Assembly (NCBI GenBank): GCA_027730885.1
Contig: JAQCHM010000188.1
Span: forward strand, 1 to 6,646
Source of the DNA: Actinomycetota bacterium
GTDB taxonomy: Bacteria > Actinomycetota > Acidimicrobiia > Acidimicrobiales > SZUA-35
Reading direction: 5' to 3'
Length of the DNA stretch: 6,646 nt
Shown: in pieces, positions 1 to 5,544 of the stretch
Layout: each line of letters opens with the position of its first letter
Position numbering within the stretch: position 1 is the first letter of the stretch
The notes under the pieces: model-generated
Told to the model about the DNA's origin: nothing
Databases searched by the model: none
Seen by the model: the letters and a program-made list of their open reading frames with translations, nothing else
Made by a program: the position numbers and the translations under genes

Positions 1-2
1 TT

Positions 3-53
3 TCCACGCGACTTCTGCTTGATCTCCGACTTCTGAGCCCGGCCGCCGCCTGA
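3..53 (+). CDS. Leucine-rich leader peptide of leuA (3' part; start lies before the window)
   Basis: The frame starting at base 3 reads S-T-R-L-L-L-D-L-R-L-L-S-P-A-A-A and stops at TGA 51-53. Six of the eight codons from 12 to 35 are leucine (CTT, CTG, CTT, CTC, CTT, CTG), and the frame lies just upstream of leuA. This is the hallmark of a ribosome-sensing leader peptide that reads leucyl-tRNA supply. The nine bases CGACTTCTG (Arg-Leu-Leu) occur twice in frame, at 9-17 and 27-35. The stop codon sits in the loop of the hairpin at 38-64. The start codon is not visible, so the full length is unknown. The alternative is that this is out-of-frame sequence at the end of an upstream gene: frame 1 also stays open, to TGA 34-36. 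The leucine run and the matching RNA structure make the leader reading more likely. Confidence 0.6.
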   Translation, partial: STRLLLDLRLLSPAAA

Positions 54-106
54 GGCGCGCCGGGTTTTCTCCGTCCGATCGAATCAAGCAGTCCCCAGCA
101 AGTCGC
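8..106 (+). promoter_or_regulatory. leuA leader RNA: leucine-codon strand pairs with a downstream segment
   Basis: Bases 8-14 (GCGACTT) are perfectly complementary to 100-106 (AAGTCGC), and the adjoining 15-23 (CTGCTTGAT) to 83-91 (ATCAAGCAG). The 16-base strand that carries the first leucine codons can therefore form a near-continuous helix, with bases 92-99 bulged on the 3' side and the hairpin 38-64 enclosed. The second CGACTT copy (27-32) can compete for AAGTCG at 100-105. A ribosome on the leader would melt this helix, so the region can take at least two folds. Conserved RNA elements upstream of actinobacterial leuA genes have been described (the pseudoknot-type LEU element). I infer that this is a relative, but I have not compared it base by base. 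Confidence 0.55.
38..68 (+). terminator. Terminator-like hairpin in the leuA leader (candidate attenuator)
   Basis: Six GC pairs join 38-43 (CCCGGC) to 59-64 (GCCGGG). A further five pairs (45 and 47-50 with 54-58), with single-base bulges at 44 and 46, close a TGA triloop at 51-53. TTTTCT follows directly. This is a textbook intrinsic terminator shape and the strongest hairpin I found by eye. Because it overlaps the end of the leucine-rich frame and precedes leuA by about 65 bases, it probably acts as an attenuator rather than as the terminator of an upstream gene. Confidence 0.65.
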
Positions 107-113
107 AACAAGC

Positions 114-124
114 CTCCAGAGGAG
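114..124 (+). promoter_or_regulatory. leuA ribosome binding site inside a small hairpin
   Basis: AGAGGAG at 118-124 is a good Shine-Dalgarno sequence, 9 nt before the ATG at 134, and supports that start. CTCC at 114-117 can pair with GGAG at 121-124 around an AGA loop. Four pairs is weak alone, but it could help mask the site within a larger leader fold. Confidence 0.6.
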
Positions 125-133
125 CACCGAGCC

Positions 134-1870
134 ATGAGCAGCAATCGTTTCCGAAGCAACCGCCCCACCGCCGCCGGACCGTTGAACGGCCGCCCCGGCG
201 TCCTTCCCATTCAGAAGTACCAACCGTTCCCCCAGGTCGACCTCCCCGACCGCACGTGGCCCGGCACGACCATCGACCGTGCGCCCCTGTGGTGCAGCGT
301 CGACCTTCGCGACGGAAATCAGGCGCTCATCGAGCCCATGGACGCCGAGCGCAAGTTGATGATGTTCGAGAAGCTGGTCGAGATCGGGTTCAAGGAGATC
401 GAGGTTGGGTTCCCGGCAGCATCCGACACCGATTTCGACTTCGTCCGAAAGATCATCCAAGAGGGGCGCATTCCCGACGACGTCGTCATCCAGGTACTCA
501 CCCAGAGTCGTGACGAGCTGATCGAGCGGACCTTCGAGAGCCTGGTCGGCGCCAAGCAGGCCATCGTCCATCTCTACAACTCGACCTCGACCGTCCAGCG
601 CCGAGTGGTGTTCGGGCTCGACGAGGCTGGGATCATCGACATCGCCGTCAAGGGAGCCGAGCACTGCCGGGCCCAGGAGAAGCTGATGGGCGACACCATC
701 ATCCGCTACGAGTACTCGCCCGAGAGCTTCACCGGAACCGAACTGCTCTTCGCCAAGGCCATCTGCGAAGCGGTCATGGACGTCTGGCAGCCGACTCCCG
801 ACAACCCGGTCGTCCTCAACCTGCCGGCGACGGTCGAGATGAGCACGGCCAACGTCTACGGCGACATGATCGAGTGGTTCCACCGCAACATCCGCGACCG
901 CGACGCGGTCGTGCTCTCCCTGCATCCTCACAACGACCGGGGCACCGCGGTGGCCGCCGCCGAGTTCGGCGTGATGGCCGGCGCCGACCGGGTCGAAGGG
1001 ACCCTTTTCGGCAACGGCGAACGGACCGGCAACGTCGACCTCGTGACCCTGGCCCTCAACCTGTTCAGCCAGGGCGTCGATCCCGAGTTGGACTTCACCG
1101 ACATCAACGAGTCGCGACGGATTGCCGAGCACTGCAATCAGCTCCCGGTGCATCCCCGTCACCCCTACGTCGGCGATCTCGTCTACACCGCGTTCTCCGG
1201 GTCGCATCAGGACGCGATCAAGAAGGGCTTCGACGCCATGGCCGCCACCGGCCAGACACTGTGGGAGGTCCCGTACCTGCCCATCGACCCGCTGGACGTC
1301 GGGCGGACCTACGAGGACGTCATCAGGGTCAACTCCCAGTCCGGCAAGGGTGGCGTGGCCTATCTGCTCAAGACCGAGCAGGAGATCGACCTCCCCCGCC
1401 GGTTGCAGATCGAGTTCACACGGGTCATCCAGGGCATCACCGACACGACCGGCAAGGAGATCACCGGGCAGCAGATCTGGAGCGAGTTCCGCAACCATTA
1501 CCTGTCGGTATCCAAGCCCTACGAGTTGGTGTCGTTCAAGTCGAGTCAGAATGAGGGCGGGCACGACGAGACCAGACTTGCGGCCAAGCTGCGCGTCGAT
1601 GGTCAGGAGATCGTGATCGACGGCGTCGGCGGCGGCTCGATCGAGGCGTTCGCCAACGCCATGAACGATGCGCTCCACACCGGTCTGCGGGTCCTCGACT
1701 ACCACGAGCACGCCGTCGGCGCCGGCGCCGGCGCCAAGGCTGCCTGCTACATGGAGCTGAAGGTCGGTAACCGTGAGCTGTGGGGCGTCGGCATGCACTC
1801 CGACATCGTCACCGCCTCGTTGCGGGCCATCGTGTCCGGGGTGAACCGAGCGCTCGAGCTGGGCGTCTGA
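134..1870 (+). CDS. leuA: 2-isopropylmalate synthase
   Basis: This enzyme condenses acetyl-CoA with 2-oxoisovalerate to give 2-isopropylmalate, the first committed step of leucine synthesis, in the cytoplasm. The 578-residue protein follows the long actinobacterial LeuA type. The N-terminal TIM barrel carries LRDGNQA (Arg59-Asp60), the metal ligands of SLHPHND (His264, His266), the FGNGERTGN loop (292-300), FSGSHQDA (His358) and VPYLPIDP (Tyr381). By my alignment from memory, Arg59, Asp60, His358 and Tyr381 match Arg80, Asp81, His379 and Tyr410 of the M. tuberculosis enzyme. The C-terminal part, from about residue 440, is the LeuA dimerisation/regulatory domain (PF08502) that binds leucine for feedback inhibition. 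It lacks the 19-residue tandem repeats found in some M. tuberculosis strains. Start: the ATG at 134 has a good ribosome site. Its 3' end is overlapped antisense by the frameshifted DUF3179 gene. Confidence 0.97.
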   Translation: MSSNRFRSNRPTAAGPLNGRPGVLPIQKYQPFPQVDLPDRTWPGTTIDRAPLWCSVDLRDGNQALIEPMDAERKLMMFEKLVEIGFKEIEVGFPAASDTDFDFVRKIIQEGRIPDDVVIQVLTQSRDELIERTFESLVGAKQAIVHLYNSTSTVQRRVVFGLDEAGIIDIAVKGAEHCRAQEKLMGDTIIRYEYSPESFTGTELLFAKAICEAVMDVWQPTPDNPVVLNLPATVEMSTANVYGDMIEWFHRNIRDRDAVVLSLHPHNDRGTAVAAAEFGVMAGADRVEGTLFGNGERTGNVDLVTLALNLFSQGVDPELDFTDINESRRIAEHCNQLPVHPRHPYVGDLVYTAFSGSHQDAIKKGFDAMAATGQTLWEVPYLPIDPLDVGRTYEDVIRVNSQSGKGGVAYLLKTEQEIDLPRRLQIEFTRVIQGITDTTGKEITGQQIWSEFRNHYLSVSKPYELVSFKSSQNEGGHDETRLAAKLRVDGQEIVIDGVGGGSIEAFANAMNDALHTGLRVLDYHEHAVGAGAGAKAACYMELKVGNRELWGVGMHSDIVTASLRAIVSGVNRALELGV

Positions 1871-3155
1871 TCAGACGATCGTCCTCATTCGATGAGAGCC
1901 GTGTCGGGGTGGTACGCCGACCAGGCGAACCAGAAGCTGTCGACGTGGCCCGACCGTTGATGGTCCACGTCGATCCCGTCTGGTCGTCGACGAACGTCCC
2001 GTCCCCGACCGCCTCGAAGGTCAGGGCCTCATCGTCCTCGGAACGAGCGACGAAGACCCCGGTCTGGCCGACCTCGACCCCGTTGGCGACCTGGTCATCG
2101 TCCAACGCCGACGACAGGCCGGCGTGGTGGAAGATCACCCCCGCACCGCCCGAGGCCCCTCCCTCATCGGGCAGGTGCAGGACGCCCTCAGACGCGACCG
2201 CGTCGAGCGTGGCCGCCGTCGCCATGTCCCCGTCGAGTACCCCGACGATTCGCTGCATCGGGACCAACCGAGGATCGGGCTCCGACGCGAGGAACCCGGT
2301 GATCGGCGCCCCATCGATGCTGTCGTAGCCCGAGTACGGGTTTCGTCCGTAGTCGCGATCGAACCCTGTGTCCTGCGACAACACCAGGGCATCGGGGTAC
2401 AGCTCCTTGAAGCTCCCCCAGCCGACCGTCTGGGCCGGCACCAGCTCGAGCTGGGCTCCTGCGTAGTGCCCCACCAGACCACGACCGAGGAAATGCGACC
2501 ACAAGGTCTTGGTCTGCCGGTCGTACATCACCATCGCGGACTGGTAGAGCTCGCCCGAGGTACCGAAATCGAGCACTCGGCCACCGAGTTGTCGCCGGTA
2601 GGCCAACGCCGAATTGCACAGCGGGCAATAGGACACGGTGACGGCCGAGCCGTCGAAGTCGTCGTTCACCAGCTCGTGCAACGTCATGATGCGGATCGGG
2701 TAGCCGTGGGTGATCCCGTTCTCCTCGACCACGATGATCGCTTCCTCGTCGGACTCCATGAATTCGTCGGCCTGCTGCACGGCGACGAACTCCGGGGCGT
2801 CGGGTGGTGGGATGCCATCAGGCTCCGGGCCGCCGCTGGTGATGTCGCGGATGGGGACGAGCGGTGGGGGAAAGTCGGGGTTCGATCGGTCCCCGGTGAG
2901 CGCTTCGCCCGCTGGTTCGGCGTCGTAACCGACCGTGTCGTAGTCGAAGTCCGGATCGGGTTGGGCGTCGCCGCTGTCCGCGCCGTCGGCATCAGCCGGC
3001 GCCTCGTTCTCGTCGAATGGTCGGCTTGTGGTTTCGGTCGAGCCGCCGTCGGCGGTCGTCGCCTCCGCCGTGGTGTCGGTGGTGGCCTCAGTGCACCCTG
3101 CCAGCAGGAGCAGTCCCGCGAACAAGAGGGTCACGGAGATGGGCGAGTGCGTCAT
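1809..3155 (-). CDS. DUF3179 domain lipoprotein with frameshifted C-terminus
   Basis: The 448-residue product from ATG 3155 begins with a hydrophobic stretch ending in the lipobox LLAGC (Cys21), so it is predicted to be a lipid-anchored exported protein. An acidic Ala/Asp/Thr-rich linker (22-95) is followed by a DUF3179 domain from about 96 to 402. Its landmarks are PIRDITSGGP and DGIP (101-115), YPIRIMTLHELVND (152-165), YCPLC (176-180), FGTSGELY (197-204), MVMYDR (208-213), LWSHFLGRG (218-226), YPDALVLSQDTG (253-264) and NPYSGYD (272-278). The function of the family is unknown to me. The conserved FWFAW tail is in the -1 frame (1885-1947), so the final 44 or so residues here are abnormal, basic, and overlap leuA antisense by 62 bases. 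The frame is open up to 3296, but the signal peptide fixes the start at 3155. AGCAGG touches the ATG without the usual spacing. It may be a damaged gene. Confidence 0.8.
   Translation of the reverse strand: MTHSPISVTLLFAGLLLLAGCTEATTDTTAEATTADGGSTETTSRPFDENEAPADADGADSGDAQPDPDFDYDTVGYDAEPAGEALTGDRSNPDFPPPLVPIRDITSGGPEPDGIPPPDAPEFVAVQQADEFMESDEEAIIVVEENGITHGYPIRIMTLHELVNDDFDGSAVTVSYCPLCNSALAYRRQLGGRVLDFGTSGELYQSAMVMYDRQTKTLWSHFLGRGLVGHYAGAQLELVPAQTVGWGSFKELYPDALVLSQDTGFDRDYGRNPYSGYDSIDGAPITGFLASEPDPRLVPMQRIVGVLDGDMATAATLDAVASEGVLHLPDEGGASGGAGVIFHHAGLSSALDDDQVANGVEVGQTGVFVARSEDDEALTFEAVGDGTFVDDQTGSTWTINGRATSTASGSPGRRTTPTRLSSNEDDRLIRRPARALGSPRTRWPATRR
1864..1883. other. Overlapping perfect palindromes at the leuA stop codon
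   Basis: CGTCTGATCAGACG (1864-1877) is a perfect 14-base inverted repeat spanning the leuA stop. It overlaps a second perfect palindrome, GACGATCGTC (1874-1883). The site lies where leuA and the DUF3179 gene converge, so a short hairpin (five pairs, GATC loop) could help end transcription from both sides. There is no T-run and the stem is short, so the function is uncertain. Confidence 0.25.
1885..1947 (-). pseudogene. Displaced C-terminal tail of the DUF3179 gene (-1 frame)
   Basis: Read on the minus strand from 1947, this frame gives HVDSFWFAW, then SAYHPDTALIE and a TGA at 1887-1885. That is the normal end of DUF3179 proteins (FWFAW followed by HPDT). It is one frame away from the main reading frame, which leaves the family pattern at GRAT (residues 401-404). 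The segment expected between these two blocks, about a dozen residues with a G-x-L-x-G type motif, is absent. The pattern points to a small frameshifting deletion rather than a single-base slip. In the undamaged gene the stop would fall 14 bases beyond the end of leuA, without overlap. Confidence 0.75.
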
Positions 3156-3208
3156 CCTGCTCGAAACCGAACTCGGGCTCGCTCGATTCCCGCCGCCTCG
3201 GACCTTTG

Positions 3209-3610
3209 TCAGGATCCGGGCAACCGGTGCTCGAGTCGTTCGCCTCCGACGCCGCTGTACTTCGACATCGGCCGAGTGAACCGTTGGGCCCACCACCCGT
3301 CATCGCGGGCGTGGGCGTGAAAGTGTTCGGGCACCTGGCGCATCGTGCGATCGATCTTCCAACCTGAGCCTCCGAACCGTTCGGACGCGGCCAGCGACAG
3401 CTGGCCCATGAGGTGCTCGACGATGGCATCGCCCGGCTCGGTGCCGTGACCGTTCCATACGACCATCGGCACCGCGCACACCTCGCAGTCAGCGACCCAG
3501 CAGTGTTCATCCTCGGAGTACCAGTGGGTGTAACGGTCGGCCCGACAGAGTTCGCAGGAAGGATCGGGCCCCCGGTGGAGTCTGTCCGGGCCCGGCCCGT
3601 CGGTACTCAC
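3209..3610 (-). CDS. Small Cys/His-rich protein of unknown function, coupled to trpF
   Basis: This 133-residue protein has two CxxC pairs, C19-E-L-C22 and C42-E-V-C45, plus Cys37, consistent with a small zinc- or iron-binding knuckle. Around them are aromatic and conserved-looking strings (THWYSEDEHCWVADCEVC, PMVVWNGHG). A second half has RTMRQVPEHFHAHARDDGWW, with three histidines (96, 98, 100) that could also bind metal. There is no signal peptide or membrane segment. I do not recognise a named family. The start is GTG at 3610-3608, which overlaps the trpF stop as GTGA. GGAGGG five bases upstream is a clear ribosome site. Such tight coupling implies co-expression with trpF, but that does not establish a role in tryptophan synthesis. 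Confidence 0.85.
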   Translation of the reverse strand: MSTDGPGPDRLHRGPDPSCELCRADRYTHWYSEDEHCWVADCEVCAVPMVVWNGHGTEPGDAIVEHLMGQLSLAASERFGGSGWKIDRTMRQVPEHFHAHARDDGWWAQRFTRPMSKYSGVGGERLEHRLPGS

Positions 3611-4305
3611 GCCGACCCTCCGGGGTCCTCCGACCAGTCGTAGACCGCGTCAGGCGCGTCAGGATCATCATCGACGTGCATGGCGGCATGGGCAGCTCGA
3701 GCGTTGGCGATGAAGCGTTGCACCTTCACCGAGTCCTTGGTCCCCGGGGAGGCCTCGACACCGGAACTCACGTCGACACCCCACGGTTCGACGGAGGAGA
3801 CGGCGTGGCCGACGTTGTCCGGGGTCAGTCCGCCGGCGAGCAGGAATCCGCGGTCGACGGACACCTCGCCGAGCAGTTGCCAGTCGAACGCCTCGCCGCT
3901 GCCCGGTAGGGGCGAGTCGATGAGCAGTCGCACCGGCCCGTAATCGACCAAGCGAGGGCGTTGGAGGGCAGGGTCCTTGACGGAGAAGGCCCGAATGACG
4001 TTGGGCACCCGTTCGGCGACCCATCGGGTGTCCTCTGGCGATTCATGACCGTGCAGCTGGACCACCCGCAGCCCGATCGTGTTGGCGATCTCGACCACCC
4101 GTTCGCGTGATTCGTCGCGGAAGACGCCGACGGTGAGCACCTCGGGCGGAAGACGCCGGACGATGTCGCGAGCGACGCCTCTGGTCACCCGGCGGGAGGA
4201 CGCCGCGAACACCATGCCGACCGCGTCGGCCCCCATTGCCGCGGCGTGGAGGGCATCGGCTTCGGTCGTGACGCCGCAGATCTTCACGAACAGCTCGGAT
4301 CCCAT
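3607..4305 (-). CDS. trpF: Phosphoribosylanthranilate isomerase
   Basis: TrpF converts N-(5-phosphoribosyl)anthranilate to CdRP, the substrate of TrpC, in tryptophan synthesis. The 232-residue protein is a single (beta/alpha)8 barrel. VKICGVTT at 7-14 carries the catalytic base Cys10. LLIDSP (127-132) carries the catalytic acid Asp130. LAGGLTPDNV (156-165) and GVDVSSGVE with PGTKD (176-191) form the phosphate-binding end. The frame stays open well upstream, but the residues before MGSELF are antisense-like Arg-rich sequence inside trpC, so ATG 4305 is the start. It lies eight bases after the trpC stop, with no good Shine-Dalgarno sequence, suggesting translational coupling. After the last barrel helix an acidic tail of about 25 residues (from about 209, VDDDPDAPDAVYDWSED) extends beyond the usual end of TrpF. 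Confidence 0.95.
   Translation of the reverse strand: MGSELFVKICGVTTEADALHAAAMGADAVGMVFAASSRRVTRGVARDIVRRLPPEVLTVGVFRDESRERVVEIANTIGLRVVQLHGHESPEDTRWVAERVPNVIRAFSVKDPALQRPRLVDYGPVRLLIDSPLPGSGEAFDWQLLGEVSVDRGFLLAGGLTPDNVGHAVSSVEPWGVDVSSGVEASPGTKDSVKVQRFIANARAAHAAMHVDDDPDAPDAVYDWSEDPGGSA
3616..3621 (-). promoter_or_regulatory. Ribosome binding site of the Cys/His-rich protein
   Basis: GGAGGG on the minus strand lies five bases before the GTG at 3610, inside the last codons of trpF. It decides the GTG start and is stronger than the sites before trpF and trpC. Confidence 0.7.
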
Positions 4306-4313
4306 GGGTCGGC

Positions 4314-5114
4314 TCAGCCGGTCACGGCCCGCAGTGCGGCCACCGCGGCAGACGGGTCGCCCGATCGGACCAACGACTCGCCGACGAGGACGGCGTGATA
4401 GCCGGCGGCGGCCAGCGGCCCCGCGTCCTCGGGCCCGCCAACGCCGGACTCGGCCACCCGGACGACGTGCTCGGGGAGGCTCTGCCCGACCCGCACGGCC
4501 CTGGCGGTGTCGACCTCGAACGTCACGAGATCGCGCTGGTTGACGCCGATCAGGTCGGCACCGACAGCCAGCGCCCGTTCGACCTCGGGTTCGTCGTGCG
4601 TCTCGACCAGGGCATCGAGCCCCAGTTCGAGAGCCAACTGGTGGAAATCGGCGAGCTCGACTTGATCGAGCGCGGCGACGATGAGCAACACGGCGTCGGC
4701 CCCCATGAGTCGGGCGTCGACGACATCGCGCGCGTTGACCGTGAAGTCCTTGCGGATGACCGGGATCGAGACCGCCCCACGGGCGGCCACCAGGTCGTCG
4801 GGCGATCCCCCGAAGTGGTCCCGATCGGTCAACACCGACAGGCACGTCGCACCGCCGCTCTGGTAGGCAGCGGCCCACTCGGCGGCGTCAATGCCGGGGT
4901 TCAGGTCGCCCTTGGACGGTGAGCGCCGCTTGATCTCGGCGATGACCCCCAGGCCGTTGTCCGCAGACGGCCGGGCGCGAAGAAGCGCGTTCCGGAATCC
5001 GCGTGTCGGGGCGCAGGCCTTTGCTCGCTCGATCAGCTGCTCGAGATCTCGCGTGTCGACCGCCGCGGCGCTCCGATGGACAGCCAGGATCTTGTCGAGA
5101 TAGGTGGTGACCAT
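4314..5114 (-). CDS. trpC: Indole-3-glycerol phosphate synthase
   Basis: TrpC closes the ring of CdRP to give indole-3-glycerol phosphate, the step after TrpF. The 266-residue length is typical of the single-domain enzyme. Motifs in order are AEIKRRSPSKG (59-69), CLSVLTDRDHFGGS (91-104), PVIRKDF (118-124), ALVETHDE (168-175), GVNQRDL (190-196), VAESGV (220-225) and AVLVGESLV (241-249). Glu60, Lys62, Ser65, Lys122, Glu171, Asn192, Glu222 and Ser223 keep the spacing of the known active-site residues of Sulfolobus TrpC, so it should be active. The motif usually read as N-N-R-N-L is N-Q-R-D-L here. ATG 5114 has no clear Shine-Dalgarno sequence. It follows the ABM gene by 35 bases and precedes trpF by eight. 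No trpD, trpE, trpB or trpA is in the window. Confidence 0.96.
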   Translation of the reverse strand: MVTTYLDKILAVHRSAAAVDTRDLEQLIERAKACAPTRGFRNALLRARPSADNGLGVIAEIKRRSPSKGDLNPGIDAAEWAAAYQSGGATCLSVLTDRDHFGGSPDDLVAARGAVSIPVIRKDFTVNARDVVDARLMGADAVLLIVAALDQVELADFHQLALELGLDALVETHDEPEVERALAVGADLIGVNQRDLVTFEVDTARAVRVGQSLPEHVVRVAESGVGGPEDAGPLAAAGYHAVLVGESLVRSGDPSAAVAALRAVTG

Positions 5115-5149
5115 CGGGGCGTTCGGCGACGGACCTGAACCGGCAGCGA

Positions 5150-5461
5150 TCAGACGTCGATGCCCTTGGCCGCCACCGGCGTGAGCATGGTGACCTCGGG
5201 TCGACCGGCCAGGAGTCCCTTGAACGCTCCCATCGCCTTGCTCATCCCGTCGCCCTTGCCGTGGACCGCCAGGGCGTCAGCATCGCGGTAGACCTCGAAG
5301 AAGTAGTACACGCCGGCTTGGTCGTTGGCAGCGTTGGCGGAATAGATCTCGAGTCCGTCTTCCTCGGACGCCGCCGCGCAGACGCCGCGGAGAACAGCTT
5401 CGAGTTCGGACGACTTTCCGTCAGCGGCGGTGAGTTTGGCAATCAGCGAAATTTTCGACAT
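5150..5461 (-). CDS. ABM-fold (putative quinol monooxygenase, YgiN-like) protein
   Basis: This 103-residue protein has the pattern of the antibiotic biosynthesis monooxygenase domain (PF03992), a small ferredoxin-like fold that usually dimerises. An N-terminal strand (SLIAKLTA) is followed by a helix (KSSELEAVLRGVCAAASEE), GLEIYSANAAND, the core strand YYFFEVYRDADAL (52-64), His67 at the conserved helix position, and a final strand, PEVTMLTPV. Members range from cofactor-free oxygenases of quinols to proteins with no known activity, and the substrate cannot be read from sequence. It is the first gene of the minus-strand cluster, 35 bases ahead of trpC and divergent from a response regulator. 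There is no Shine-Dalgarno sequence, and a -10-like TAGCTT lies seven bases before the ATG, which suggests a leaderless mRNA. Confidence 0.85.
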   Translation of the reverse strand: MSKISLIAKLTAADGKSSELEAVLRGVCAAASEEDGLEIYSANAANDQAGVYYFFEVYRDADALAVHGKGDGMSKAMGAFKGLLAGRPEVTMLTPVAAKGIDV

Positions 5462-5474
5462 GGGACGTAAGCTA
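5462..5474 (-). promoter_or_regulatory. Candidate leaderless promoter of the ABM-trpCF cluster
   Basis: On the minus strand TAGCTT (5474-5469) fits the actinobacterial -10 pattern TAnnnT, with seven bases to the ATG at 5461. Transcription would then start at or next to the A of the start codon. This agrees with the absence of a Shine-Dalgarno sequence. I found no convincing -35 box. Confidence 0.4.
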
Positions 5475-5485
5475 GTCGGGCCAGG

Positions 5486-5525
5486 TCACGAACTCCTAAC
5501 AATTGCGTCACCGAGTCCTCACCGA
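5486..5525 (+). promoter_or_regulatory. 11-bp-phased direct repeats, candidate response-regulator binding site
   Basis: TCACCGA occurs at 5508-5514 and again at 5519-5525, separated by four bases. A diverged copy, TCACGAA, begins at 5486, exactly two 11-bp steps upstream. The intermediate step (5497, TAACAAT) matches poorly and instead resembles a -10 box for the plus-strand gene. Seven-base direct repeats with a four-base spacer are the geometry bound by OmpR/PhoB-family dimers, and the next gene encodes one. Autoregulation, or control of the divergent cluster, is my inference. Confidence 0.45.
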
Positions 5526-5544
5526 ACTGGGCCAGACTGAGCCG

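Noticed and set aside
874..1554. 226-codon plus-strand frame inside leuA
   Set aside because: The composition is dominated by Arg, Pro and Gly, and it lies out of frame inside well-conserved leuA. It is a shadow of GC-rich coding sequence.
1718..1735. Three tandem GGCGCC hexamers in leuA
   Set aside because: They encode Gly-Ala three times, and by my alignment from memory the protein keeps its usual length here against mycobacterial LeuA. This is ordinary GC-rich codon use, not an expanded repeat.
3156..3296. Upstream extension of the DUF3179 lipoprotein to ATG 3296
   Set aside because: It would place 47 Arg-rich residues ahead of the signal peptide and overlap the Cys/His-rich gene. The lipobox position fits ATG 3155.
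2124..3320. 398-codon open frame on the plus strand opposite the DUF3179 gene
   Set aside because: The product is Arg/Gly/Val-rich with no recognisable domain, and the minus strand encodes a clear lipoprotein domain. Long antisense frames are expected at this GC content.
4306..4878. N-terminal extension of the trpF frame across trpC
   Set aside because: The extra residues are Arg/Gly-rich and overlap conserved trpC in another frame. The TrpF fold starts at ATG 4305.
5503..5544. TTG start for the response regulator at 5503
   Set aside because: It adds 14 residues with no match to the receiver domain, has no ribosome site, and overlaps promoter-like sequence. GTG 5545 gives the normal length.
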